Of a stretch of 64,000 nt of DNA, positions 9,122-19,187 are shown in pieces (positions within the stretch are counted from its first letter, which is position 1; each line of letters begins with the position of its first letter). The DNA comes from Bog-159 sp963709155 (GTDB taxonomy: Bacteria; Acidobacteriota; Terriglobia; Bryobacterales; Bryobacteraceae). Under the pieces are notes generated by a model, which saw nothing but the letters and a program-made list of their open reading frames with translations, was not told where the DNA came from and did not search any database. Both the position numbers and the translations under genes were made by a program. The stretch spans positions 310,001 through 374,000 of the forward strand of contig CAVPVD010000010.1 in the NCBI GenBank assembly GCA_963709155.1, written 5' to 3'.

Positions 9122-10501
9122 TTATTTGGCCCACACCGGGGTCCAATTACTTCCGGCCGTAGTCAACCGTTTGAGCTGGGTACCGTCCGCCAGCATGGTC
9201 CAGATCTGTTCGGAACCGCTGCGCGTGGACATGAACGCCAAGTGCCGGCCATCGGGCGCCCAACTGGGATTCTCATTGCGACCCGCACCATAGGTCAACT
9301 GGTTATAATTGCGCGATGCCACATCCATGACGAAAACGTTAAAATTCCCGGTGGCGAAGCCGCGGGTCCAGGCGAACGCCAGAATCTGGCCATTGGGATT
9401 CCAGGACGGATTGGATGCCTCGCCCTCGCCGTTGGTCAATCGCTGCACGTCGGTGCCGTCGATATTCATGCGATATATTTGCTGCGGTCCCGAGCGGCCG
9501 GATACAAAAGCCAAATCGGCGCCAGTCTTCGGATTCACCTTCGGCTCGACCTCCAGGGAACGAGTACTCGAGATACGGCGCAGATTGCTCCCGTCGATGT
9601 TGGCGGCATAGATTTGCGCCCAGCCACTCGCCGTGGACGAGTAAAGCAACTGCTTGCCATCCGGTGTGAAGTCCGGAGTCGCATTCATAGACGCGACCTG
9701 ATTATAAAACGGCAATCGCCGTCCCGTATCCGTCGAGAGAATAAATATAGCAGGATTGCCGCGCGCGAAGCTAGTAAAAGCAAGTTTTGTGCCGTCCGGC
9801 GAGACGGCGGGCATGATGGATAACGAATTCAGGTGCGTGATCTGGTGCTGGTTGGAGCCGTCCGGGTCCATCACCCAGATTTCTTTTTGTTTGCGGCCGC
9901 TGCGATTGGATACGAAATAAATCTTGGTGCCCAGGAGGGAGGTGCCGCCCATCTGGGCTATGATATCGGCGGCGAATTCGTGGGCGGTTTTCTTAGCGCC
10001 GTTTTCGTCGGGCGAGCCGAAATAGCGCTTGCCCAATACTTGTGCCTGGGAAACGGAAGCCTGGCCGACGTTGAACATCCAGCCGTAGAGCACCAGCACG
10101 TTATTCTGAATAGCGGTATAGCCGAATGCCAGGTAGTTGGCGGAGACAGGCGGGGAAGACCAGTCCGAAAGCCACGCGCCACCGCCGTTGGGGGCCTGCT
10201 GGCCGGGACGAGTAGGCTGGGGCGCGGGCTGTTCGCGGAAATCGGAGGGCTGCTGCGGCACCTGCAGCGGATACATGGTCTTGGGCACCATCTTGAAGAT
10301 GCCGGAGGCGTCGAGGTCGTTGTAGAGCGTCTCGTTAAAGGCGTTCATGAACTGCTGGGCTCCGCCGCTGCCGCGCAGATCGGGCACGGCAATCGCGGGG
10401 CGCGCGTTGCTGGGCAGTTTGATGATGACATCGCTTTGCTGCGCCGCCAGCACCAGCAGCATTGCGGCGAAGAGGGCGCCAAACCAGAAGACTCGTTTCA
10501 T
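9122..10501 (-). CDS. tolB: Tol-Pal system beta-propeller protein TolB
   Basis: 459 residues with a signal peptide (about 1-20). The N-terminal alpha/beta domain (about 27-190) is followed by WD40-like beta-propeller blades (about 195-455) repeating patterns such as PDGTKLAFTS, NPSWNPNGQILAFA and NPSWAPDGRHLAFMS. This matches TolB, the periplasmic partner that cycles between Pal and the inner-membrane Tol complex. The start ATG directly abuts the stop of the upstream TonB/TolA-like gene (TAAATG), so translation is coupled. The adjacent tolQ, tolR and pal genes confirm the assignment. Confidence 0.95.
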   Translation of the reverse strand: MKRVFWFGALFAAMLLVLAAQQSDVIIKLPSNARPAIAVPDLRGSGGAQQFMNAFNETLYNDLDASGIFKMVPKTMYPLQVPQQPSDFREQPAPQPTRPGQQAPNGGGAWLSDWSSPPVSANYLAFGYTAIQNNVLVLYGWMFNVGQASVSQAQVLGKRYFGSPDENGAKKTAHEFAADIIAQMGGTSLLGTKIYFVSNRSGRKQKEIWVMDPDGSNQHQITHLNSLSIMPAVSPDGTKLAFTSFARGNPAIFILSTDTGRRLPFYNQVASMNATPDFTPDGKQLLYSSTASGWAQIYAANIDGSNLRRISSTRSLEVEPKVNPKTGADLAFVSGRSGPQQIYRMNIDGTDVQRLTNGEGEASNPSWNPNGQILAFAWTRGFATGNFNVFVMDVASRNYNQLTYGAGRNENPSWAPDGRHLAFMSTRSGSEQIWTMLADGTQLKRLTTAGSNWTPVWAK

Positions 10502-11290
10502 TTATCGCCTCAACTCAAACCAAAATTCAATCGTGGCGTCGTTGCGATCGTAAGCCGGCGGCAGCGGGGGGAACGGACTGGCATCGTAGATGGCACGCTG
10601 CGCGGAATAGTCCAGGGATTTGTTCCCGCTGGTCTGGGCGAGCCGCACGTTGCGTACCGAACCGTCCCGCTGCAGATCGAACGTGACGATGGCGGTGGGA
10701 AGGGTGTGGATGCGCGGATCGAGATCGTCGGTATGCCACTTCTCGGCCACTTTTTGCCGCAAAATCATTACATAGTTTCCGAATCGATTGCCGAAGGGGG
10801 TGCCCAGCCCGACGCCCACGCCGCCGGAACCGATTTGGCCATACATGGGCGAAACCATCGCCTGGCCGGACTGGCTATAAAGCTGGTTGGGGCGGTACTC
10901 CTGTTTGGCGCGCCAGTTGTTGGCCGCCGAGGTGGCCACTTCCGACGGCTTGGGGTGGTTGCGGCTTTTGAGGGGAATGGCGTCCGGCTGCTCGGCGCGT
11001 ACCTGCTTCTTCGGCTTGGCAGCGGGAGGAGGAGTCGGCACCGCAGATATCGTATCGTTGGCCAGGGGGTTGACGAGTCCGCTACGCGACGGGAGCGGAA
11101 TCTTATTCACCACATTAATCGCGATGCTGCCCGCGCCTCCCGAATCGGGGCCGCCCCAGGTTTCGTGACGGGTGGAGAGCACCACCCCCCAGAGCAGCAG
11201 AGTGGCAAAGATGCCGGCGTGCAGAGCCACGGATCCCAGCAGCGGCTTGTGGAGCGAGTCCGACTGATCCAGGATGTCCGCGTGCGGCAT
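10502..11290 (-). CDS. TonB/TolA-like energy transducer
   Basis: 262 residues with one N-terminal membrane anchor (about 20-40), a Pro/Lys-rich periplasmic spacer (about 70-120) and a TonB C-terminal-type domain (about 170-262), including VTFDLQRDGSVRNVRLAQTS and the PFPPLPPAY motif. It occupies the tolA position between tolR and tolB, so it probably acts as the TolA of this operon, transmitting proton-motive force to Pal/TolB, although the C-terminal fold reads as TonB type. The start ATG overlaps the tolR stop. A role as TonB for outer-membrane receptors cannot be excluded. Confidence 0.85.
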   Translation of the reverse strand: MPHADILDQSDSLHKPLLGSVALHAGIFATLLLWGVVLSTRHETWGGPDSGGAGSIAINVVNKIPLPSRSGLVNPLANDTISAVPTPPPAAKPKKQVRAEQPDAIPLKSRNHPKPSEVATSAANNWRAKQEYRPNQLYSQSGQAMVSPMYGQIGSGGVGVGLGTPFGNRFGNYVMILRQKVAEKWHTDDLDPRIHTLPTAIVTFDLQRDGSVRNVRLAQTSGNKSLDYSAQRAIYDASPFPPLPPAYDRNDATIEFWFELRR

Positions 11291-11742
11291 TAACGGTGCC
11301 TCTTGTCCGCGGAATCCTCGGGCTGGGTGACCGCGTTGACCTGGAGTTTGGCCGCGCCCAGTTCGCTCATCACCAGGGCGATGGGTTCCCAGACTGTCTC
11401 TTTATCGGCGCGCAGGTAGACGGCAGTGGCGCCGCTGTAGCGGCGGGCGATCTCGGCCGGCAGGGCGTTGATGTCCACGGGCTTATCGTTGAGGTAGAGA
11501 GTGCCGTCCTTGGTGATGTTGACAACGGGCAGGTCTTTGGCGCTGTCCTGGACAGCGCGGGTTTTGGGCACGTCCACCTGGATGCCGAATTCCATCACGT
11601 GGGCGGTCAGCATGAAGATGATGAGCAGCACCAGCATGACGTCTACGAAAGGGGTGACATTGATCTCGGAGAGCATGGCCGCGGAGGCGCGGCGCCGGGA
11701 GCGGGAGCCATAGCCGCCGTTGCCGTTCATGGTGATGGCCAC
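11290..11742 (-). CDS. tolR: Biopolymer transport protein TolR/ExbD
   Basis: 150 residues. One membrane helix (about 28-46) carries the conserved proton-pathway Asp in INVTPFVDVMLVLLIIFM, followed by a periplasmic ExbD domain. The GTG at 11742 is preferred over ATG at 11730 because GGAG lies 8 bases upstream of it. It forms the inner-membrane motor with TolQ. It is 3 bases downstream of tolQ and overlaps the next gene, so the operon is tightly coupled. Confidence 0.94.
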   Translation of the reverse strand: MAITMNGNGGYGSRSRRRASAAMLSEINVTPFVDVMLVLLIIFMLTAHVMEFGIQVDVPKTRAVQDSAKDLPVVNITKDGTLYLNDKPVDINALPAEIARRYSGATAVYLRADKETVWEPIALVMSELGAAKLQVNAVTQPEDSADKRHR

Positions 11743-11745
11743 GCG

Positions 11746-12429
11746 CTATTCTCCGAAGCTCCGCTCGGCCATATTGAGGAATTCGAGCGCGAAGTCGTCC
11801 ATGCGCGTGCCGATCTCGCGGATCGTGTGGCCGAAGTGGTTGTAGAAAATGGCTGCGGGAATGGCCGCGGCCAGCCCCACGGCGGTGGCGATCAGGGCGT
11901 CCGCGATACCGGGCCCGACGGCGCGCAGGCTGGCGTTCCCTTGCATGCCGAGTTCCTGGAAAGCGCGGATAATGCCGAGCACGGTGCCGAACAACCCGAT
12001 GAACGGGCTGACCGAAGCGGTGGTGGCCAGCCAGCTCATGTTGCGCTCGAGCTTGGTGAGTTCCTCGCTGGTGCCGAGCTGCAGGGAGCGTTCGAGCGAG
12101 ATTTTATTGGTGACGGAGCCGCGGGCCTGCACCTGGCGGTGAACTTCTTCGTAGCCGAATTCGAAGACGGAGACGAGCGGCGCAGGCTTGAACTGTTCGC
12201 TGGCGACCATGACGGCGTCGAGGCCGCCGGCTTTGCGGAAGGCGCGCAGGAAGCGGCGGTCGGCGGCGCGAGCCGTGCGCAGGACGTTCCACTTGGAAAA
12301 AATGATGGCCCAGGAGAAAACGGAGAAGATCAAGAGGATCGCGAGGACGGCGATGGTCAGCGGTCCGCCGCGTCCAACCATCTCCCAAATGTCGATCTGC
12401 AGAAGGAATGCGGGGGCTTCAGGCGTCAA
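11746..12429 (-). CDS. tolQ: Tol-Pal motor protein TolQ (ExbB/MotA family)
   Basis: 227 residues with three membrane helices (about 18-38, 130-152, 168-190) and the family pattern FIGLFGTVLGIIRAFQ followed by a small-residue-rich third helix (IATAVGLAAAIPAAIFYN). The start is TTG at 12429, chosen because TAGGAG lies 5 bases upstream and the only nearby ATG runs into a stop. It is the first gene of the tolQ-tolR-tonB/tolA-tolB-pal-cpoB operon; the promoter should lie in the 159-base gap to the divergent sigma factor gene. Confidence 0.95.
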   Translation of the reverse strand: MTPEAPAFLLQIDIWEMVGRGGPLTIAVLAILLIFSVFSWAIIFSKWNVLRTARAADRRFLRAFRKAGGLDAVMVASEQFKPAPLVSVFEFGYEEVHRQVQARGSVTNKISLERSLQLGTSEELTKLERNMSWLATTASVSPFIGLFGTVLGIIRAFQELGMQGNASLRAVGPGIADALIATAVGLAAAIPAAIFYNHFGHTIREIGTRMDDFALEFLNMAERSFGE

Positions 12430-12515
12430 ACCATCTCCTAACTGTCAAATCTAACATAAGGACGCGCAGGGGACAGTGAAAGACGTGGCGCGGGAAGACA
12501 AAAACATATATGGCC

Positions 12516-12545
12516 GCCGATGGACGCCGATGAACGCCGATAAGA
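12516..12545. repeat. Three 10-bp direct repeats
   Basis: GCCGATGGAC, GCCGATGAAC and GCCGATAAGA follow one another without gaps in the divergent gap between tolQ and the ECF sigma factor gene. Only the last four bases differ. The spacing of one helical turn could suit a regulator, but short repeats of this style also occur as dispersed junk in related genomes. Confidence 0.6.
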
Positions 12546-12588
12546 CAGAAAACAGGTCTGCTAACCGCTGGTTCCCGTTTGCAGTCTA

Positions 12589-13179
12589 ATGGTTAGCTTG
12601 ATGGAATTGAGCGATAGTGTGGCAGTCGCGCAGGCGCGCGCCGGGGATTCCGGGGCGTTTCGCGTCCTCGTGGAACGTCACAGCCGCAATCTTTTTCGTC
12701 TCGCCTATCGTATGACGGGCCATCAACAAGACGCGGAAGACGTGGTGCAGGAAACCTTCCTGCGGGCGTACCGGCAGCTCTCCAAATTCGACGACCGAGC
12801 GAGTTTCGGCACATGGCTGTACCGCATCGCGGCGAACTGCTCGCTGGACCTGATCCGCGTGCGCAAGCGGCGGGGGACGCAAATGGAGCCCGCGGCGGCG
12901 GAGGGCGCGCCGGATCCCATGCAATCGCTGCCGGACCCGGGGCCGGCGCCCGACCGGCTGGCGCTTAGCGGCGAAGTGGAGCGCAAAGTGGCCGCGGTGC
13001 TCGGCGGCTTGAGCGAGATGGAGCGCACCGCTTTTGTGCTGCGCCACTACGAAGGCATGTGTATCGACGATATCGGGCGGACGCTGGGGGTGCAGCCCAA
13101 CGCCGCCAAGCACAGTATTTTCCGCGCGGTTCAGAAGCTGCGCCGGGCGCTGGAGCCCTTAGTGAGCACCGCATCATGA
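12589..13179 (+). CDS. ECF-family RNA polymerase sigma factor
   Basis: 196 residues. The sigma-70 region 2 segment (about 20-90) includes HSRNLFRLAYRMTG and EDVVQETFLRAYRQL. Region 4 (about 140-190) includes LSEMERTAFVLRHYEGM and the helix-turn-helix IGRTLGVQPNAAKHSIFRA. This is the RpoE/ECF plan without regions 1 and 3. The stop overlaps the start of the anti-sigma gene (ATGA). ATG at 12601 is an alternative start. It should direct transcription of an envelope or stress regulon when released from the anti-sigma factor, probably including its own operon. Confidence 0.93.
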   Translation: MVSLMELSDSVAVAQARAGDSGAFRVLVERHSRNLFRLAYRMTGHQQDAEDVVQETFLRAYRQLSKFDDRASFGTWLYRIAANCSLDLIRVRKRRGTQMEPAAAEGAPDPMQSLPDPGPAPDRLALSGEVERKVAAVLGGLSEMERTAFVLRHYEGMCIDDIGRTLGVQPNAAKHSIFRAVQKLRRALEPLVSTAS

Positions 13180-13934
13180 ATCACCTGAGCGAAGAACAAC
13201 TCGTGTTGTATTACTACGGCGAAGGGGACGGGTCGCCGGAGGTGCGCGCGCATCTGGACGGGTGCGAAGGCTGCCGCGCGGAGTACGCCAACCTGCAGCG
13301 CGTCCTGAACGTGGTGGACGCGGCGCCGGTGCCGGAGCGCGACGGTAATTATGCAGAGCAGGTGTGGAACCGGCTGCAGCCATCGCTGGGCGGGCGGCGC
13401 TGGTGGAGCCTGCGCGCGCCAGTCCCGCGGTGGGCTGCCGCGGCGGTAGCCGCACTGCTGATCGTGGCCGCGTTCCTGGCCGGACGCTATTACCCGAAGG
13501 CCCCATCCGGCTCGCAGACGGCGAATGCCGGCCAGGTGCGCGAGCGCATTCTGCTGGTGGCGGTGGGCCACCACCTGGAGCGCTCCCAGACGGTGTTGCT
13601 CGAAGTGGTGAACGCGCAACCCGGACAGCCTCTGGATGTGGCTGCGGAGCGGGAGCGGGCGGGCGATCTGGTAGCCGACAACCGGCTGTACCGCCAGACC
13701 GCCGCGCGCGCCGGGGACACCCGGGTGGCCAGCGTGCTGGACGATCTGGAACCGGTGTTGATGGAAATCGCCAATGGGCCGGACCATCTCACGCCGGAGG
13801 AAGTGGAGAATCTGCGGCAGCGCATCGAAGGCGACGGCATCCTGTTCAAAGTTCGGGTAGCCGGATCGACGATGCGGAATCGGGAAGAAAAGGCCGCGCG
13901 GCCGGCACAAATCGCCGGCCAGAATACTTTATAG
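13176..13934 (+). CDS. Zinc-finger anti-sigma factor
   Basis: 252 residues from ATG at 13176, overlapping the sigma gene stop by four bases. The N-terminal zinc anti-sigma motif is H-x3-C-x2-C (AHLDGCEGC, about residues 25-32). One membrane helix (about 88-110, WAAAAVAALLIVAAFLAG) separates it from a periplasmic part of about 140 residues that is rich in charged helices. It should bind the ECF factor in the cytoplasm and sense an envelope signal. Stop-start spacing to the first HEAT gene is 9 bases. Confidence 0.9.
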   Translation: MNHLSEEQLVLYYYGEGDGSPEVRAHLDGCEGCRAEYANLQRVLNVVDAAPVPERDGNYAEQVWNRLQPSLGGRRWWSLRAPVPRWAAAAVAALLIVAAFLAGRYYPKAPSGSQTANAGQVRERILLVAVGHHLERSQTVLLEVVNAQPGQPLDVAAERERAGDLVADNRLYRQTAARAGDTRVASVLDDLEPVLMEIANGPDHLTPEEVENLRQRIEGDGILFKVRVAGSTMRNREEKAARPAQIAGQNTL

Positions 13935-13943
13935 GAAAACAAA

Positions 13944-15185
13944 ATGTCGAAATTACGTTTCTTGATGATGATGGCGGCGGCGCTGGGCCCCGCGGGCCTC
14001 GCCCTGGGGCAGGACGTGGAAGCACCGCAGAGCGAGAGCTTCCTGCAGAAGCCCGGGGACAGACAGGGTGACGAGGATCGCCTGCTGGAGAGGGGCAAAG
14101 CCGCCATCGACGCCGGGCGGTGGGACCGGGCCCTGGAGGCCTTCGACGCCCTGGCTGCCGGGAAGAGCGCGCACGCCGCGGAAGCGCTTTACTGGAAGGC
14201 TTATGCCCTGAACAAGATGAATCGACGCGCGGAGGCTCTGACCGCGCTGGCGCAGTTGCGCAAGGCTTACGCCAACAGCCGCTGGCAGGACGACGCCAAG
14301 GCGCTCGAGATCGAGATCCGCCAGGCTTCGGGCGAGAAGGTGAACCCGAACGCCGAACCCGACGAGGATTTGAAGCTGATGGCGCTGAACGGGCTGATGA
14401 ACAGCGATCCGGAGCGCGCCATTCCGTTGATCGAGAAGGTACTGCAGGGCAGCCAGTCCCCCAAGTTGAAGGAACGGGCGCTATTCGTGCTGGCCCAGAA
14501 CGATAACCCGAAAAGCCGCCAGATCCTTTTGCGGACCGCCCGCAACGGGTCCGATCCGGACCTGCAAATGAAGGCCATCCATTACCTGGGAATCATGGGT
14601 TCGAAAGAGAACCGGCAGGTGTTGGCGGATCTTTATGCCAGTTCCAGCGACGCCGGGGTGAAGCGGGAGGTGCTGCACGCCTTCATGATTTCCGGCGACC
14701 GCGAGCACCTGCTGCAAGCCGCCAAATCCGAGAAGAATCCGGATCTGCGCATGGAGGCTATTCATCAGCTTGGGATTAGCGGCGGGCAGGCGGAACTCTG
14801 GCAGCTTTATCAGGCCGAGCCTACCGTGGAGGTGAAAGAGACCATTCTGCACTCCATGTTTATCGGCGGCAATAGCGACAAGCTGCTGGAAGTGGCGCGC
14901 GGAGAAAAGGACATGCGGCTGCGCAAGGCGGCCATCCACAGCTTGGGGCTGATGGGGGGCGAGCATACGGGAGCGGCGCTGGTATCGATGTATGGCTCGG
15001 AATCCGATGCGGGTGTGCGCAGCGAGATCGTGAACGCGCTGTTCATCCAGGGGAACGCGAAAGCTATGGTGGAGCTAGCGCGCAAGGAAACCAATCCGGA
15101 GCTTAAGAAGGCGATCGTGAGCAGGCTCGCGAACATGGGATCGAAGGACTCGACGGAATACATGCTGGAGCTTTTAAACAAATGA
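13944..15185 (+). CDS. Exported HEAT-repeat protein
   Basis: 413 residues with a signal peptide (about 1-23). A TPR-like helical part (about 45-120, ALEAFDALAAGKSAHAAEAL) is followed by about eight HEAT/armadillo-like repeats (about 130-410) with recurring phrases such as DLQMKAIHYLGIMG, DLRMEAIHQLGISG and RLRKAAIHSLGLMG. No catalytic motif is seen; the repeats suggest a protein-binding scaffold in the periplasm. It sits between the anti-sigma gene and a second HEAT gene, whose start it overlaps by 4 bases, so it is likely part of the same ECF-controlled unit. Confidence 0.88.
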   Translation: MSKLRFLMMMAAALGPAGLALGQDVEAPQSESFLQKPGDRQGDEDRLLERGKAAIDAGRWDRALEAFDALAAGKSAHAAEALYWKAYALNKMNRRAEALTALAQLRKAYANSRWQDDAKALEIEIRQASGEKVNPNAEPDEDLKLMALNGLMNSDPERAIPLIEKVLQGSQSPKLKERALFVLAQNDNPKSRQILLRTARNGSDPDLQMKAIHYLGIMGSKENRQVLADLYASSSDAGVKREVLHAFMISGDREHLLQAAKSEKNPDLRMEAIHQLGISGGQAELWQLYQAEPTVEVKETILHSMFIGGNSDKLLEVARGEKDMRLRKAAIHSLGLMGGEHTGAALVSMYGSESDAGVRSEIVNALFIQGNAKAMVELARKETNPELKKAIVSRLANMGSKDSTEYMLELLNK

Positions 15186-16132
15186 AACCGATACTCTACT
15201 TAGCAGCCGCGGGGTTGCTTGGCGGGCTGGTTCCCGCGCAAAGCCAGACGCTGAGCGAGCGATTCCACGAGCAATACGCGCAGGCGCAGCCGGCGTGGAT
15301 CGGCTACACCGTGCCGGCCGTACCCGGCCACAATCAGTATTGCGATTACGGCAACGGGATGAAGGCGCCGGGTCCGGTGCATCTGGAGCCGCCGGAGCAG
15401 GTGCAGATCATGCTGCGCATCGAGAACAACCGGGTGGAGAAGATCCGCCCGGTTTCCGGCGATTGCCAACTGGATGCGGACGGGGTGCCGCTGCGCTGGA
15501 TCCGGGATGTGCATCCGGCGGAGAGCGTGGCTTTCCTGGCCACGTTCGTGAAGCAGGACTCCGAGCATGTGCGGGACGGGGCGATGGCGGCCATCGCGGC
15601 GCACGCGGATGCGGCGGCCGACGAAGTGCTGGAACAGTTCGCGGCGGCCAGCCAGAGTGAAACGGTGCGCGAAAAGGCCGTGTTCTGGATGGGCGCGTCC
15701 CGCGGGCGGCGGGGATACGAAGACCTGCGGCGCATCGTGACCGGGGACGCCAGCGATCACATCCGCGAAAAGGCGATCTTCGCGCTTTCCATCAGCAAAG
15801 AGCCGCAGGCGGTGGATACCCTGATCGCGGTAGCGCACGACGACAGCAGCGCACACGTGCGCGGGCAGGCGCTCTTCTGGCTGGCGCAGAAGGCTGGGAA
15901 GAAAGCGGTGGGGGCGATTTCAGGCGCTATCGAGAACGATCCGGATACGGAAGTCAAGAAGAAGGCCGTGTTCGCTTTGCAGCAGTTGCCGAATGGCGAG
16001 GGCGTACCGATGCTGATCCAGGTAGCCCGCGCCAATCGGAATCCGGAGGTGCGCAAACAGGCTATGTTCTGGCTGGGGCAGTCGAACGACCCGCGGGCGC
16101 TGGCGTTTTTTACCGAGGTGCTTAAGAATTAA
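15182..16132 (+). CDS. Exported HEAT-repeat protein
   Basis: 316 residues with a signal peptide (about 1-21), a unique N-terminal domain (about 25-115) containing a CDYGNG segment, then HEAT repeats (about 120-316) with the recurring pattern VREKAVFWMG, IREKAIFALS, VRGQALFWLA, VKKKAVFALQ and VRKQAMFWLG. It overlaps the preceding HEAT gene by an ATGA. Together they form a pair of periplasmic repeat proteins downstream of an ECF/anti-sigma couple. The function is unknown; a sensing or partner-binding role is an inference from context. Confidence 0.88.
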   Translation: MKPILYLAAAGLLGGLVPAQSQTLSERFHEQYAQAQPAWIGYTVPAVPGHNQYCDYGNGMKAPGPVHLEPPEQVQIMLRIENNRVEKIRPVSGDCQLDADGVPLRWIRDVHPAESVAFLATFVKQDSEHVRDGAMAAIAAHADAAADEVLEQFAAASQSETVREKAVFWMGASRGRRGYEDLRRIVTGDASDHIREKAIFALSISKEPQAVDTLIAVAHDDSSAHVRGQALFWLAQKAGKKAVGAISGAIENDPDTEVKKKAVFALQQLPNGEGVPMLIQVARANRNPEVRKQAMFWLGQSNDPRALAFFTEVLKN

Positions 16133-16156
16133 AGCAACGCAAGAAGCAGGCCACTC

Positions 16157-16199
16157 GCGGGACTTAAAAGTCCCGCCGGCACGCTGAAGCGTGCGCCAC
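16157..16199 (+). repeat. REP-like hairpin pair, copy 2
   Basis: A 43-bp element identical to 1844-1886: stem GCGGGACT/AGTCCCGC, then stem GGCACGC/GCGTGCG with a TGAA loop, ending in CCAC. It lies exactly in the gap between two convergent genes, so it could help end transcription from both sides. Confidence 0.9.
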
Positions 16200-16200
16200 G

Positions 16201-16539
16201 TCACAACGTGGGCTTGAGGTGGAGGGTCTTGCCGGGGACGACATAGACCTCCTGCACGAACTTGGTGGCTCCGCCTTCGCGGATCTCGATGTTGTAGCGG
16301 CCGGGGCGCAGGTATAGAGACTTTGCCTGGTGCGTGTTCCCCACGAAACCGCCGTCGATGAAGACCTCGGCGGTCTTCACTTTGGTGTCGAGCTTAATGT
16401 GGCCGCCGTAAGAGTAGCCGTAATAGCCATATGGGCCCCAATAGGGCCCCCAGTAGGGGCGATACCAGATGGCGGCTGATGCGGCGGTGGGGGCGAGTGA
16501 CATCAGCGAAATTGCCAGAACCAACAATCCCTTCTTCAT
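16201..16539 (-). CDS. Small exported PEGA-like protein
   Basis: 112 residues from ATG at 16539, which has GGAG 7 bases upstream. Signal peptide about 1-22. The mature N-terminus is extremely rich in Trp, Tyr, Pro and Gly (YRPYWGPYWGPYGYYGYSYG), followed by a PEGA-type beta domain: VKTAEVFIDGGFVGNTHQAK and LYLRPGRYNIEIREGG. PEGA domains occur in many surface or periplasmic proteins of unknown function. The aromatic-rich stretch suggests wall or carbohydrate association, but this is a guess. Confidence 0.8.
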   Translation of the reverse strand: MKKGLLVLAISLMSLAPTAASAAIWYRPYWGPYWGPYGYYGYSYGGHIKLDTKVKTAEVFIDGGFVGNTHQAKSLYLRPGRYNIEIREGGATKFVQEVYVVPGKTLHLKPTL

Positions 16540-16679
16540 ATTCAATCTCCGCGGCTATTAGGGCAATTCCCGTACCAAACGCCAAGCCTATTATTCTCAA
16601 TAAACCTGCGCCGGGGCGGGGTGGCCGCAATTCACCAGACTGGCCTAACCCGGCCACCGTGCCGTGGTAGGATCACGGC

Positions 16680-17676
16680 TTGACCCCCTATCTGGAAATT
16701 GGCGGCGATTATCGGGAAGTGGTTCCCGGTATTCACATGCTGGAACTGCCGCTACCCTTCTCGTTGGGCATCGTGAACGTGTGGCTGGTGCGCCTGGAGA
16801 CGGGCTGGATGCTGGTCGATACGGGCATGCAAACCGAGGCCTGCTTCGACGCGTTGGCGCGCGCGCTCGAAGGGCTGGCGGTGGATTGGCGGGACATCCG
16901 CCGGATCCTGCTCACGCACATTCATCCGGACCACCTGGGCCTGGCTTCGAAACTCGTCCCCCTGACAGGCGCGACTCTCGATTTGCACCGGGCCGACTAC
17001 GAACTGCTGGAGCAAATCATAGACCCGGATCTGCATCGCGACTGGCAGCAGGAAATCCTGACCACGGCAGGCGTGTCGCCCGAGATGCGGGAGTTGGTGC
17101 ATGCCTCGATGGCCGAAATCCAGCAGAGCTTCGCGCGGCTGGCGCCGGACCGGCTGCTGGCGGGCGGGGAAACGATCGCCACGGCGCATGGCGCAATGGA
17201 AGTAGTCTGGACGCCGGGGCATTCACCGGGGCACGTCTGCCTTTACGATCGCGGGCGGCGGGTGCTGATTTCGGGCGACCATATCCTGCAGCACATTTCT
17301 CCGAACATCGGCTGGCAACCCGGCCGGGATGCCTTGGGCGAATACCTTACTTCGCTCGACCGGATGGCTGAGTTGGAAGTGGACCTGATCCTGCCGTCGC
17401 ACGGCGCGCCGTTTGCCGGCCATCGCGAATGGGTGCGGAAGACGCACGAACACCATGCCGAACGCTGCGCGCGCATCGCGGCGCTGGTGGAGGGCGGCGC
17501 GGACACGGCACACCAGATCGCCGGGCGGCTGTGGAACCGGCACCTTTCGCCCTTCCACTACCGGTTTGCGATCTTCGAAGTGCTGGCGCACCTGGAATAC
17601 CTGGAACGGCGCGAGGTGCTGCGGGCCGATCGTGCGGGCGCGGTGTATCGTTGGATACGAGGCGAGGCGACGGAGC

Positions 17677-17705
<29 letters not shown>
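16680..17705 (+). CDS. MBL-fold metallo-hydrolase
   Basis: 341 residues from TTG at 16680, with a TAGGAT upstream. The beta-lactamase-fold metal site is visible: THIHPDHLG (HxHxDH, about residue 80), a later His in WTPGHSPGH (about 180), and the Asp/His in ISGDHIL (about 200). The C-terminal extension (about 245-320) is the winged-helix type seen in LACTB2/SdsA-related hydrolases. It should be a cytoplasmic di-zinc hydrolase acting on a thioester, lactone or similar ester; the substrate is unknown. Its 3' end overlaps the convergent GH16 gene by 29 bases. Confidence 0.88.
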
Positions 17706-19173
<1,468 letters not shown>

Positions 19174-19187
19174 CTTGATGGCGCTTC

